From Phosphoribacter sp044220725 (GTDB lineage: Bacteria > Actinomycetota > Actinomycetes > Actinomycetales > Dermatophilaceae), in the NCBI GenBank assembly GCA_044220725.1, contig JBGAQN010000072.1, forward strand, positions 1 through 12,684: a stretch of 12,684 bases of DNA, given 5' to 3'. The notes below the pieces were generated by a model. The model was not told where the DNA came from. It worked only from the letters and a program-made list of their open reading frames with translations, and ran no database searches. Both the position numbers and the translations under genes were made by a program. Shown here piece after piece: positions 1 through 5,744 of the stretch; positions within the stretch are counted from its first letter, which is position 1, and the number at the start of each line of letters is the position of its first letter.

Positions 1-250
1 CGCTGGTCTTGCCCGGGTCGAGCGATGCGGCCTTGACGACCTCGACGAAATAGGGCTCGTGGACGGTGTGCAGCCAGGCGACGTCGACGACGTCCGGGAC
101 GAGCACTTCGAGATCGTCGCCGGCGAAGAGCCCGAATTCCTCGCACAGGCGTGCCGTCAGCGCCAGGCGCACCGGCTGCATCGGGTGGGCGGGCCCGAAG
201 TTGTACTTCGTGAAGGTCGGGTCCCAAACGACCCGCGCCTGGCTTGGCAT
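1..250 (-). CDS. acuC: Acetoin utilization protein AcuC (histone-deacetylase family), N-terminal part
   Basis: Reading leftward from the ATG at 250, 83 codons are present before the window edge, so the gene is cut at its C-terminal side. The protein opens MPSQARVVWDPTFTKYNFGP, followed by AHPMQPVRLALTARL and, near residue 60, VDVAWLHTVHEPYFVEVVK. A hydrophobic strand, then YxFGxxHPMxPxRLxLT, then the 'LHxxHxxxYxxxVK' stretch is typical of AcuC-type class I HDAC-fold deacetylases. Family members are Zn-dependent and deacylate proteins such as acetyl-CoA synthetase; the metal-binding residues lie beyond the edge and cannot be checked. The start lies 9 bases after the GNAT stop, so it is the third gene of the proC operon. 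No clear Shine-Dalgarno is seen. Sitting next to an acetyltransferase, it could take part in reversible protein acetylation, but that is inference. Confidence 0.85.
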   Translation of the reverse strand, partial: MPSQARVVWDPTFTKYNFGPAHPMQPVRLALTARLCEEFGLFAGDDLEVLVPDVVDVAWLHTVHEPYFVEVVKAASLDPGKTS

Positions 251-259
251 ACGACGACG

Positions 260-865
260 TTACCCCTGTTCCGGGGCAACAGGCACCGCGACGTCGCGAG
301 GCTCATCACCGTCGTGGTGGGTGACCTCGCGGCATACCCTCGAGATGTCCGCCACCATCTCGATCTCGCACCCGCCGTGGGCTCCATCACCGCCGGCCGA
401 GAACCCGCGCTCGCGAGGCTCGAGGAACCCGTGCCGACGGTAGAGCGCGAGCGCCGGCGCGTTGCCCGCGCGGACATCGAGCATGATCCGCCGGTAGCCG
501 CGCCGACCCGCCTCCGCCATGGCCTCCCGCACGAGGACCCCACCGATGCCGGTGCCCCGGACCTCGGGCCGGACGAACATCGCGATGAGGAAGGGCACCG
601 GTTCCGCACCGCCCAGCTCCTGCGGCTCAAGCACGGGATCCCACAGACCCGCCATCCCCACCGGCACCCCCGCCAGACGGACCTGCCAGTAGGTCACCGC
701 GGTCAGCCGAGCCCGCCAGGTGGCTTCGTCGTATGCCGCGTTGGCGGCATACGTGGCCCCGAATGCCTCGGGGTCGCTGGTCAGGGCGGACAACCGCAGG
801 TCGCGGTGGGCCCGCCAGTCGGCCGGGGTGAGAAGGACGAGTTCCGGCGAGGGATCGCCGCTCAC
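260..865 (-). CDS. GNAT-family N-acetyltransferase
   Basis: A 201-residue protein starting at GTG (865), which overlaps the proC stop codon by four bases (GTGA), a sign of translational coupling. Acetyl-CoA-binding motif A is visible as VRPEVRGTGIGG around residues 98-109, and the motif B region as NAPALALYRRHGF around 135-147, the usual end of a GNAT core. A segment LAGVPVGMAGLWDP (about 65-77) gives the preceding strand pair. The last 50 residues (acid- and His-containing) extend past the core and match nothing I know. The substrate cannot be told: GNATs acetylate proteins, amino acids, antibiotics or polyamines. The position between proC and acuC (a deacetylase) suggests protein or metabolite acetylation, but that is guilt by association only. 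The gene also contains three copies of the GTATGCCG octamer, two of them forming a hairpin at 730-753. Confidence 0.9.
   Translation of the reverse strand: MSGDPSPELVLLTPADWRAHRDLRLSALTSDPEAFGATYAANAAYDEATWRARLTAVTYWQVRLAGVPVGMAGLWDPVLEPQELGGAEPVPFLIAMFVRPEVRGTGIGGVLVREAMAEAGRRGYRRIMLDVRAGNAPALALYRRHGFLEPRERGFSAGGDGAHGGCEIEMVADISRVCREVTHHDGDEPRDVAVPVAPEQG
730..753. repeat. Perfect hairpin made from two GTATGCCG octamers inside the GNAT gene
   Basis: CGTATGCCGC (730-739) is followed by the four-base loop GTTG and then its exact reverse complement GCGGCATACG (744-753). The ten-base stem contains one copy of the dispersed octamer in each arm. On the coding (minus) strand it encodes T-Y-A-A-N-A-A-Y-D, so the symmetry sits within an alanine- and tyrosine-rich protein segment. 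It is not followed by a T-run and lies well inside the gene, so it is not a terminator. Confidence 0.9.
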
Positions 866-1668
866 TGCAATCCGGCGGCCAGGTGCGCCGAGCGGGCCGC
901 CGCGGCCTCCATGGCCGTCATGAACGCGGCCCGAACCTTGTGGTCCTCCAAGGCCCGGATCGCGGCGACCGTCGTGCCGCCAGGGCTGGACACCCGCTCG
1001 CGGAGCACGGTCGGGTGGTCACCGGTCTCGCGGAGCATCGTGGCCGCGCCGTACAGGGTTTGCACGACGAGCTCGGTCGAGGTCGCGCGAGGCAGTCCGA
1101 GCAGAACGCCGGCCTCGATCATCGACTCGACGACATAGAAGATGTATGCCGGTCCGCTGCCCGAGATTGCCGTCACCGCATCCTGATGCTTCTCGGCGAC
1201 CTCGATGACCTTCCCGCAGGAGGCGAGCATGGCCTGGGCTTCGGCGAGATGGGCCTGGGTGCAGTTGCGCCCCGGGCTGACGGCAGCCATCCCCTGGTCG
1301 ACCAGCGCGGGGGTGTTGGGCATGACTCGCACGACCGAGGAACCCGCGGGGAGGCGGCTCTCCAGATATCCCGTCGGGATGCCAGCCGCAAGGGACACCA
1401 CGAGGTTGCCCGGGGCGATGTGTTCGCGGATTTCCCCGAGCAACCCGTCCATGTCCTGGGGCTTGACGACGAGGACCAGGACATCGGCCAATTCAGCCGC
1501 CTGAGGGTTGCCCAGAACGCGCACGCCGTAACGTTCGCGCAAGGTAGCGGCGTGCTCGGCCCGCTTTTCGGTGATGACGATGTCATCGGCCGACCGGCCC
1601 GAGCGCAGCAGCCCGGACAACAGCGTCTCGCCCATCACGCCAGCACCGAAGATCGCGGTGGTTCCCAT
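862..1668 (-). CDS. proC: Pyrroline-5-carboxylate reductase
   Basis: ProC catalyses the last step of proline synthesis, NAD(P)H-dependent reduction of 1-pyrroline-5-carboxylate to L-proline, in the cytoplasm. The 268-residue length is normal for the family. The Rossmann dinucleotide loop is FGAGVMG (residues 7-13); VVKPQ (67-71) and VMPNTPA (115-121) follow; SGSGPAY is at 169-175; the C-terminal P5CR signature VSSPGGTT begins at 226 and continues through AIRALEDHKVRAAFMTAM. The ATG at 1668 is supported by the glycine-loop position and by a purine-rich GAAGAGG nine bases upstream. It is the first gene of an operon with the GNAT and acuC genes. Proline dehydrogenase, which makes the same intermediate from proline, lies 201 bases upstream on the same strand; the repeat-filled gap makes co-transcription uncertain. 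Confidence 0.97.
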   Translation of the reverse strand: MGTTAIFGAGVMGETLLSGLLRSGRSADDIVITEKRAEHAATLRERYGVRVLGNPQAAELADVLVLVVKPQDMDGLLGEIREHIAPGNLVVSLAAGIPTGYLESRLPAGSSVVRVMPNTPALVDQGMAAVSPGRNCTQAHLAEAQAMLASCGKVIEVAEKHQDAVTAISGSGPAYIFYVVESMIEAGVLLGLPRATSTELVVQTLYGAATMLRETGDHPTVLRERVSSPGGTTVAAIRALEDHKVRAAFMTAMEAAAARSAHLAAGLQ

Positions 1669-1677
1669 GGCTGTGTG

Positions 1678-1684
1678 CCTCTTC
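1678..1684 (-). promoter_or_regulatory. Shine-Dalgarno site of proC
   Basis: On the minus strand GAAGAGG lies nine bases before the proC ATG. This is one of only two clear Shine-Dalgarno-like sites in the window (the other is at 12243), so proC must carry a 5' leader, unlike most neighbouring genes whose -10 hexamers abut the start codon. No convincing -10/-35 pair is seen upstream. The 10-base palindrome GCCTTAAGGC at 1700-1709 lies in the expected promoter or operator position and may be worth testing as a regulatory site. Confidence 0.5.
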
Positions 1685-1714
1685 CGGTCGGTTCCCGTCG
1701 CCTTAAGGCCCGTC

Positions 1715-1766
1715 GAGCCCGTCGAGCCTTGCCGAGCCCGTCGAGCCTTGCCGAGCCCGTCGAGCC
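1715..1766. repeat. 19-base intergenic tandem repeat between proline dehydrogenase and proC
   Basis: The unit GAGCCCGTCGAGCCTTGCC occurs exactly at 1715-1733 and 1734-1752, with a third truncated copy (14 bases) at 1753-1766; a further CGTCGAGCC precedes at 1711. The unit itself contains two GAGCC boxes and the near-palindromic core GAGCCCGTCGAGC. It fills the middle of the 201-base gap (1669-1869) between the stop of proline dehydrogenase and the start of proC. I see no gene in this gap and no T-rich terminator. It may be a dispersed intergenic element, but only one locus can be seen here. Confidence 0.85.
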
Positions 1767-1869
1767 GGACTACCCGGGCAGCCTACCCATCCCGCCGAGA
1801 TTGACGGTGCTGCGACGACACGCGAGGGCCGGCCACAACCCGCCACCTCGGCCCGAGAAGCCGGGTGAG

Positions 1870-2817
1870 TCAGCCCTTGGTAGCGAGCCCGCGCAGGAAG
1901 AATCCGACGTTGGCCGGACGCTCGGCCATCCGTCGCATGAGGTAGCCGTACCACTCCTCGCCGAAGGGGATGTAGACCCGCATCTGGTCGCCGCGATCGG
2001 CAATTCGTTGCTGCTCGTCCGGCCGGATGCCGAAAAGCATCTGATATTCGAAGGTCTTGGGCTCGCGCCCGGCTCGCCCGGCGAGGGCGGCGGCGATCTC
2101 CACGATGCGCGGGTCGTGGCTGGCGACCATGGGGTAGCCGCCGCCGGACATGAGGATCTTCAAGCACCGGACGTAGGCCTTGTCGACCTCGGCGCCATCC
2201 TGATAGGCCACCGACTCAGGTTCGTGGTAGGCGCCTTTGCACAGTCGGATCCGTGATCCCGCGTGCGCCAGGTCGCGGCAGTCGGCCTCGGTGCGACGCA
2301 GGTAGGCCTGCAGCACGGCCCCGACCGAGGGGAAGTCCTGACGGAGGTCCGCGACGATCTGCAGGGTCGAATCGGTCGTCGTGTGGTCCTCCATGTCCAC
2401 GGTCATCGTCGTGCCGGCATTGACCGCAGCCTGGGCGATCTCTCGGGCGTGGCCCAGGGCCAAGGCCGGTCCGTCGGGCAGGTGCAGCCCCAGCGCGGTC
2501 AATTTGACCGACACCTCGCACGTGCCGCCGTGGCTCAAACCGCGGTCGGAGAGCTCGCGCAAGAGGGTGAGGTAGGTGTCGCGGGTATGCCGTGCCTGAT
2601 CCTCGTGGGTGGTGTCTTCGCCGAGGTAGTCCACGGTGCTGGCGCGACCAACCGCAGCCAACTGCCCAGCCGCCCGAACGGCGTCGGCCACCGCAGACCC
2701 GGCGACGAAGCGCCGCACGACTGATCGGCTCACGGGTGCCTTCTCGACGACATCACGGACCCGGTGCATTTTGGCCAGGTGCAGGAGCGGGCTTCGCAGG
2801 AGGTCGCTGGCGTCCAC
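1870..2817 (-). CDS. Proline dehydrogenase (monofunctional, FAD-dependent)
   Basis: Oxidises L-proline to 1-pyrroline-5-carboxylate, passing electrons through FAD to the respiratory quinone pool. At 315 residues it is the short monofunctional form (called PutB or PruB elsewhere) rather than a PutA fusion; no P5C dehydrogenase follows in this window. Family motifs are clear on the (beta/alpha)8 barrel: YLGEDT (64-69), SVKLTALG (103-110), VDMEDH (140-145), LQAYLRRT (169-176), RLCKGAY (191-197), and the proline-carboxylate-binding helix YIPFGEEWYGYLMRRMAERP from 282, with the double Arg at 295-296. GTG at 2817 is chosen because a TAGAGT hexamer ends six bases before it, implying a leaderless mRNA. 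The gene is divergent from the MDMPI-fold gene and upstream of proC on the same strand, placing both directions of the proline/P5C interconversion side by side. Confidence 0.95.
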   Translation of the reverse strand: MDASDLLRSPLLHLAKMHRVRDVVEKAPVSRSVVRRFVAGSAVADAVRAAGQLAAVGRASTVDYLGEDTTHEDQARHTRDTYLTLLRELSDRGLSHGGTCEVSVKLTALGLHLPDGPALALGHAREIAQAAVNAGTTMTVDMEDHTTTDSTLQIVADLRQDFPSVGAVLQAYLRRTEADCRDLAHAGSRIRLCKGAYHEPESVAYQDGAEVDKAYVRCLKILMSGGGYPMVASHDPRIVEIAAALAGRAGREPKTFEYQMLFGIRPDEQQRIADRGDQMRVYIPFGEEWYGYLMRRMAERPANVGFFLRGLATKG

Positions 2818-2823
2818 GACGAC

Positions 2824-2829
2824 ACTCTA
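2824..2829 (-). promoter_or_regulatory. -10 hexamer for leaderless proline dehydrogenase mRNA
   Basis: TAGAGT on the minus strand, followed by six bases (GTCGTC) and then the GTG start codon. With the usual 6-7 base distance to the transcription start, the transcript would begin at or within a base of the start codon. No good -35 at 16-18 bases is seen. It agrees with the shorter of the possible starts. Confidence 0.6.
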
Positions 2830-2914
2830 GGGCGTGCGTCGGCGTGCCCGTTCAGCATTCGAGTGGCGCAAGCGGAGCACGACGGCGCCCTTCCGGGCCG
2901 CGGGCGCCGAACCC

Positions 2915-2920
2915 TACCCT
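2915..2920 (+). promoter_or_regulatory. -10 hexamer for leaderless MDMPI-fold gene mRNA
   Basis: TACCCT, then six bases (GAGCCC), then ATG at 2927. It shares the 109-base divergent gap with the proline dehydrogenase promoter. It decides the start: the in-frame ATG at 2834 would lie upstream of this promoter and adds a basic, low-complexity stretch unlike the family. Confidence 0.55.
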
Positions 2921-2926
2921 GAGCCC

Positions 2927-3730
2927 ATGCCCACGAGTTGCACGTTCGCCGAGCACGGAGCGGGGATAGGCGACGCCGCTGCGGTGATCCGCGCCAATGC
3001 CGTCAGTGCGGGCCTCGACGCCCCCGTCCCTCCGTGTCCGGGGTGGACCGTTCGCGACCTCGCGCTGCACGTCGGTCTGGCCCACCGCTGGGCGGTAGCC
3101 ATCCTCAACGGCGCACCTCGAGAACAATGGCCGACCGAGGAGTCGGTGCGGGCCGAGGGCATGGCCAGCGGGGACGTGCTGGACTGGTTCGACGACGGGA
3201 TGGCCCACCTGTTGCACGTGCTGGCCAGCTCGCCCGAGGGCCTGCAGGCGTTCTTCTTCCTCAAAGACGCTCCGCGCTCGCGGGAGGCCTGGGCCCGGCG
3301 CCAGTGTCACGAGACGACCATCCACGCCGTCGACGCCATGTCGGCCCGGCTGGGCAGGTTGCCGAGCGCCCCCGAGACCTGGATCTCTGCCGAGCTCGCC
3401 GCCGACGGGATCGACGAACTGCTGATGGGGTTCGTGCCGCGCAAGAGCGGGCAGCTGCGCACCGCGCCTGGCGAGGACCCACGGACGCTGCTCGTGCGGG
3501 CCACCGACATCGACCGGGCGTGGACGTTGCGGCTGTCCACCCAACCTGTCGTGACGACCACCGGCGCCCGCGCTCAGGAGGGAGCGCACGGCATACCGGA
3601 TGTCGTGTGGGAAGGGACGGCAACCGGGCTCTACCTGGCGTTGTGGAACCGGGGCGAGGAGTTCACCGAGACGGGGCGGGCGTCCCTCGTGGACACCTGG
3701 CGGCGCGACCAGAAGATCGAGTGGAGCTGA
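2927..3730 (+). CDS. Maleylpyruvate isomerase-fold protein, possibly mycothiol-dependent (MDMPI/DinB-like)
   Basis: A 267-residue two-domain protein. The N-terminal four-helix metal-binding domain has CPGWTVRDLALHVGLAHRW (37-55), supplying a metal-ligand histidine (probably His48), and RRQCHETTIHAVDA (124-137), giving the E-x3-H pair Glu129/His133. In the characterised Corynebacterium maleylpyruvate isomerase a His-Glu-His triad binds zinc, and this layout matches. The C-terminal part (about 190-267) ending in GTATGLYLALWNRGEEF resembles the MDMPI C-terminal (SCP2-like) domain. Many actinobacteria carry numerous paralogues; few have known substrates, and mycothiol use is a family inference. 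No gentisate or other aromatic-degradation genes are nearby, so a true maleylpyruvate role is unlikely to be shown by context. It ends 13 bases from the convergent isomerase stop. Confidence 0.88.
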   Translation: MPTSCTFAEHGAGIGDAAAVIRANAVSAGLDAPVPPCPGWTVRDLALHVGLAHRWAVAILNGAPREQWPTEESVRAEGMASGDVLDWFDDGMAHLLHVLASSPEGLQAFFFLKDAPRSREAWARRQCHETTIHAVDAMSARLGRLPSAPETWISAELAADGIDELLMGFVPRKSGQLRTAPGEDPRTLLVRATDIDRAWTLRLSTQPVVTTTGARAQEGAHGIPDVVWEGTATGLYLALWNRGEEFTETGRASLVDTWRRDQKIEWS

Positions 3731-3743
3731 CCACGCGAATCCG

Positions 3744-4520
3744 CTAGTCCCCCAGGTGCGCTCGGGCGAAATCGAGCGACTCTCGCAGATCCGCCGTCCG
3801 CTGCTCGTCGGTGTGCTTGCGGGTGCCGACTTCGACGACAACGTCGCCATCGAAGCCGACGCCGGGCAATCGTTGGAGGAACTCGGCGCAGGGCTGGCCG
3901 CCCCGACCGGGCACGAGATGTTCGTCGCGCACTGACCCGCTGCCGTCCGCCAGGTGGATGTGGGCCAGTCGCTGGCCGAGGCTCGTCGCCATCGCCAGGG
4001 CGTCGGAGCCAGCCGTCGCCGTGTGGGACAGGTCGAGGGTCACATGGTCATAGGTCATCGGCACCGGATCCCAGTGCGGGAGGTAGGCCTGCAGGTCCCG
4101 CCCGCGCGCCCGCCAGGGGAACATGTTCTCCACCGCTAGACGGATCCCCGACTCAGCCTCACGTTGGGCCACCCCATCGACGAACTCGGTGGCGTAGTCC
4201 TTCTGCCAGCGGAACGGCGGATGCAAGACCACGGTCGGCGCGTCCAGGTCGTGAGCCATCTCGATGGACCGGTCGATCTTCGTCCACGGGTCAGGCCCCC
4301 AGACCCGCTGCGTGATGAGCAGGGTGGGCGCGTGGACCGAGAGCACCGGTATGCCGTAGTGCTTGGACAAAGCCCGCAACGCACCGGCCTCCTGGGAGAC
4401 GACGTCGGTCCAGACCATGACCTCGATGCCGTCATAACCCAGCCTGGAGGCCAACTCGAATGCGGTCGCACAGGTTCCGGGGTAGACCGACGCCGTCGAC
4501 AGCGTGACCCGGATGTGCAT
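3744..4520 (-). CDS. Sugar phosphate isomerase/epimerase-like TIM-barrel protein
   Basis: A 258-residue protein of the xylose-isomerase-like/AP-endonuclease family 2 fold. Likely metal or active-site positions on successive barrel strands: YDGIEVMVW (Glu33), LSVHAPTL (His63), VVLHPPF (His100), RLAVENM (Glu131), TLDLSHTA (Asp163, His166), HIHLADG (His189, Asp192) and VVVEVG (Glu230). This complete ring of acidic and His residues argues for an active divalent-metal enzyme, but the substrate is unknown. I place the start at ATG 4520, not the in-frame one 16 codons upstream, because the protein then opens directly on strand 1 (MHIRVTLST) and a plausible promoter ends six bases before. A homologue sits beside ppx and near proC in mycobacteria (Rv0496/Rv0498/Rv0500, from memory), so the pairing with the ppx gene 113 bases upstream is a conserved actinobacterial neighbourhood. 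Confidence 0.85.
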   Translation of the reverse strand: MHIRVTLSTASVYPGTCATAFELASRLGYDGIEVMVWTDVVSQEAGALRALSKHYGIPVLSVHAPTLLITQRVWGPDPWTKIDRSIEMAHDLDAPTVVLHPPFRWQKDYATEFVDGVAQREAESGIRLAVENMFPWRARGRDLQAYLPHWDPVPMTYDHVTLDLSHTATAGSDALAMATSLGQRLAHIHLADGSGSVRDEHLVPGRGGQPCAEFLQRLPGVGFDGDVVVEVGTRKHTDEQRTADLRESLDFARAHLGD

Positions 4521-4526
4521 GCCCTC

Positions 4527-4555
4527 ATTGTGACTGCCTGGCCCGAGGAGATGAA
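4527..4555 (-). promoter_or_regulatory. Possible promoter of the TIM-barrel gene
   Basis: Minus strand: TTCATC (4555-4550) as a -35-like element, a 17-base spacer, and CACAAT (4532-4527) as a -10-like element, followed by six bases and the ATG at 4520. Each hexamer departs from consensus, but spacing and distance to the start match the leaderless pattern of the other genes. The rest of the 113-base gap to ppx shows nothing recognisable. Confidence 0.4.
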
Positions 4556-4633
4556 CCCAGAGGTCCACTCAACGGTCGATGGTTCTCATCGCCGCAGCCT
4601 GGCAGGGTTGGCGACCGACGTGCGCCGCAGGGG

Positions 4634-5587
4634 CTAGCGAAGCCAGGCGCTGGGCTCGTCCGCCTCGAGGTGGTCCAGTCGCCGCAGGATGACACCTTCA
4701 CGCAGCGCCCACGGTGCGATATCGAGCTTGTCGATCCGCAACAGGTCCATGGCAGCCTCGACAACCAGGGCTCCGGCCAACAGCTGATGGGCGCGGGTCG
4801 CCGAGACGCCCGGAAGGGCCACGCGCTCGACCGCCGGCATCTGGCTCAGCTGCTTGACGATGCGGGTGAGGTTCTCGCGGCGGAGTTTGCGGGCGGCATA
4901 CACCCCCTCGGTGCTCGGCGCGGCTCCGGCGATCCAGGCGAGCGAGCGGATCGTCTTGGAGGTGCCCACGGCGCGCGTCGGCGGTCCAAAGCGCAGCAGT
5001 TCGCGAACCGAGCCACCGATCTCGGCGCGGATGTGAGCCCGAGCTTCCTTGATCTGCTTGGGTTTTGGCAGGTTGTCCGGGAGTAAGTCCCGCGTCAGGC
5101 GACCAGCACCGAGCGGAAGGCTAACCGCGGCATCGGCCTCCTCGTCTAAGCCTGCGGAGAGCTCCAACGAACCACCGCCGACGTCGACGACGAGCAACCG
5201 TCCGCTGGACCAGCCGAACCAGCGCCGGACAGCCAGGTAGGTCAGCCGAGCCTCGTCTCGTCCACTCATCACCTGCAGGTCGACGCCCGAGTCCCGCCCG
5301 ACCGACGCGATGAGTTCCTCGCCGCCGGTTGCGTCCCGAATCGCCGAGGTCGCGAACGCCATGAGGTCCAGCACCCCTTGCGACTCGGCGATGTCGAGGC
5401 ACTCGGTGAGGAACCGGGTGAGCTCGGCACCGAAGCGCTCGGAGATGCGCCCGTCTGGCCCGAGGTTCTCGCTCAGCCGTAGTTCGAGCTTGTGCGAGTA
5501 GGCCGGGAGCGGATGCCCACCGTAGTGCGCGTCGACGACGAGAAGGTGGACGGTGTTCGAGCCCACGTCGATCACTCCGAGCCGCAT
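4634..5587 (-). CDS. ppx: Exopolyphosphatase/pppGpp phosphohydrolase family protein (short Ppx type)
   Basis: A 317-residue ASKHA-fold phosphatase. The phosphate-1 loop is GVIDVGSNTVHLL (4-16), the family motif ATSAIRDA is at 79-86, the catalytic Glu is expected at 112 in SGRDEARL, the phosphate-2 loop is DVGGGSLEL (135-143), and GTSKTIRSLA follows at 209. It lacks the C-terminal HD-like domain of the roughly 500-residue E. coli enzymes, so it matches the short actinobacterial Ppx1 type. Such enzymes split the terminal phosphate from polyphosphate or (p)ppGpp; which is used here cannot be told. The start at ATG 5587 is favoured over an in-frame one 26 codons upstream because it opens on strand 1 and a TAGCGT hexamer ends seven bases before; the longer form would read into the 13-base tandem repeat. 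It is divergent from the cysteine-rich methyltransferase gene. Confidence 0.92.
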   Translation of the reverse strand: MRLGVIDVGSNTVHLLVVDAHYGGHPLPAYSHKLELRLSENLGPDGRISERFGAELTRFLTECLDIAESQGVLDLMAFATSAIRDATGGEELIASVGRDSGVDLQVMSGRDEARLTYLAVRRWFGWSSGRLLVVDVGGGSLELSAGLDEEADAAVSLPLGAGRLTRDLLPDNLPKPKQIKEARAHIRAEIGGSVRELLRFGPPTRAVGTSKTIRSLAWIAGAAPSTEGVYAARKLRRENLTRIVKQLSQMPAVERVALPGVSATRAHQLLAGALVVEAAMDLLRIDKLDIAPWALREGVILRRLDHLEADEPSAWLR

Positions 5588-5594
5588 GCGTGCC

Positions 5595-5600
5595 ACGCTA
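5595..5600 (-). promoter_or_regulatory. -10 hexamer for leaderless ppx mRNA
   Basis: TAGCGT on the minus strand, then seven bases (GGCACGC), then the ATG at 5587. No -35 at normal spacing. It supports the short start for ppx. Confidence 0.55.
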
Positions 5601-5637
5601 TCGGCTGACCGACCGTCCAGCCGCAGCCCGCACAGTG

Positions 5638-5684
5638 ACGAACGAGGCTCACGAACGAGGCTCACGAACGAGGCTCACGAACGG
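5638..5684. repeat. 13-base tandem repeat in the ppx / methyltransferase divergent promoter region
   Basis: ACGAACGAGGCTC is repeated head to tail at 5638-5650, 5651-5663 and 5664-5676, with a partial fourth copy (ACGAACGG) to 5684; GTGACGAA flanks the array on both sides (about 5635 and 5690). The array sits in the middle of the 157-base gap between the two divergent starts, about 38 bases from the ppx -10 and 48 bases from the methyltransferase -10. The unit length is not a multiple of three, and no coding sequence crosses it if the short starts are used. Equally spaced direct repeats between divergent promoters could bind a regulator, or may simply be slippage-prone sequence. Confidence 0.9.
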
Positions 5685-5731
5685 GGCCGGTGACGAATGC
5701 TGCTGCTGACGAGGGGCCCGCCGAACTCGCT

Positions 5732-5737
5732 TAGAGT
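5732..5737 (+). promoter_or_regulatory. -10 hexamer for leaderless cysteine-rich methyltransferase mRNA
   Basis: TAGAGT, then seven bases (ATTCGCC), then GTG at 5745. The same hexamer serves proline dehydrogenase. It sets the start at the GTG rather than at the in-frame ATG 5697, which would lie upstream of the promoter. Confidence 0.6.
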
Positions 5738-5744
5738 ATTCGCC

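Noticed and set aside
730..753. Intrinsic terminator
   Set aside because: Stem-loop lies inside a coding region and has no following T-run on either strand.
883..2256. 457-codon plus-strand reading frame
   Set aside because: It lies antisense to proC and proline dehydrogenase, both with full family motifs, and crosses the intergenic repeats; long antisense frames are usual in GC-rich DNA. No motif is seen in its translation.
2834..2926. 31-codon N-terminal extension of the MDMPI-fold protein
   Set aside because: Basic, unlike the family, and upstream of the -10 that fits ATG 2927.
3731..3743. Bidirectional terminator between the convergent MDMPI-fold and TIM-barrel genes
   Set aside because: Only 13 bases, with no inverted repeat or T-run.
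5588..5665. 26-codon N-terminal extension of Ppx
   Set aside because: Would read through the tandem repeat and precede the TAGCGT -10; the family begins at MRLGVIDVGSN.
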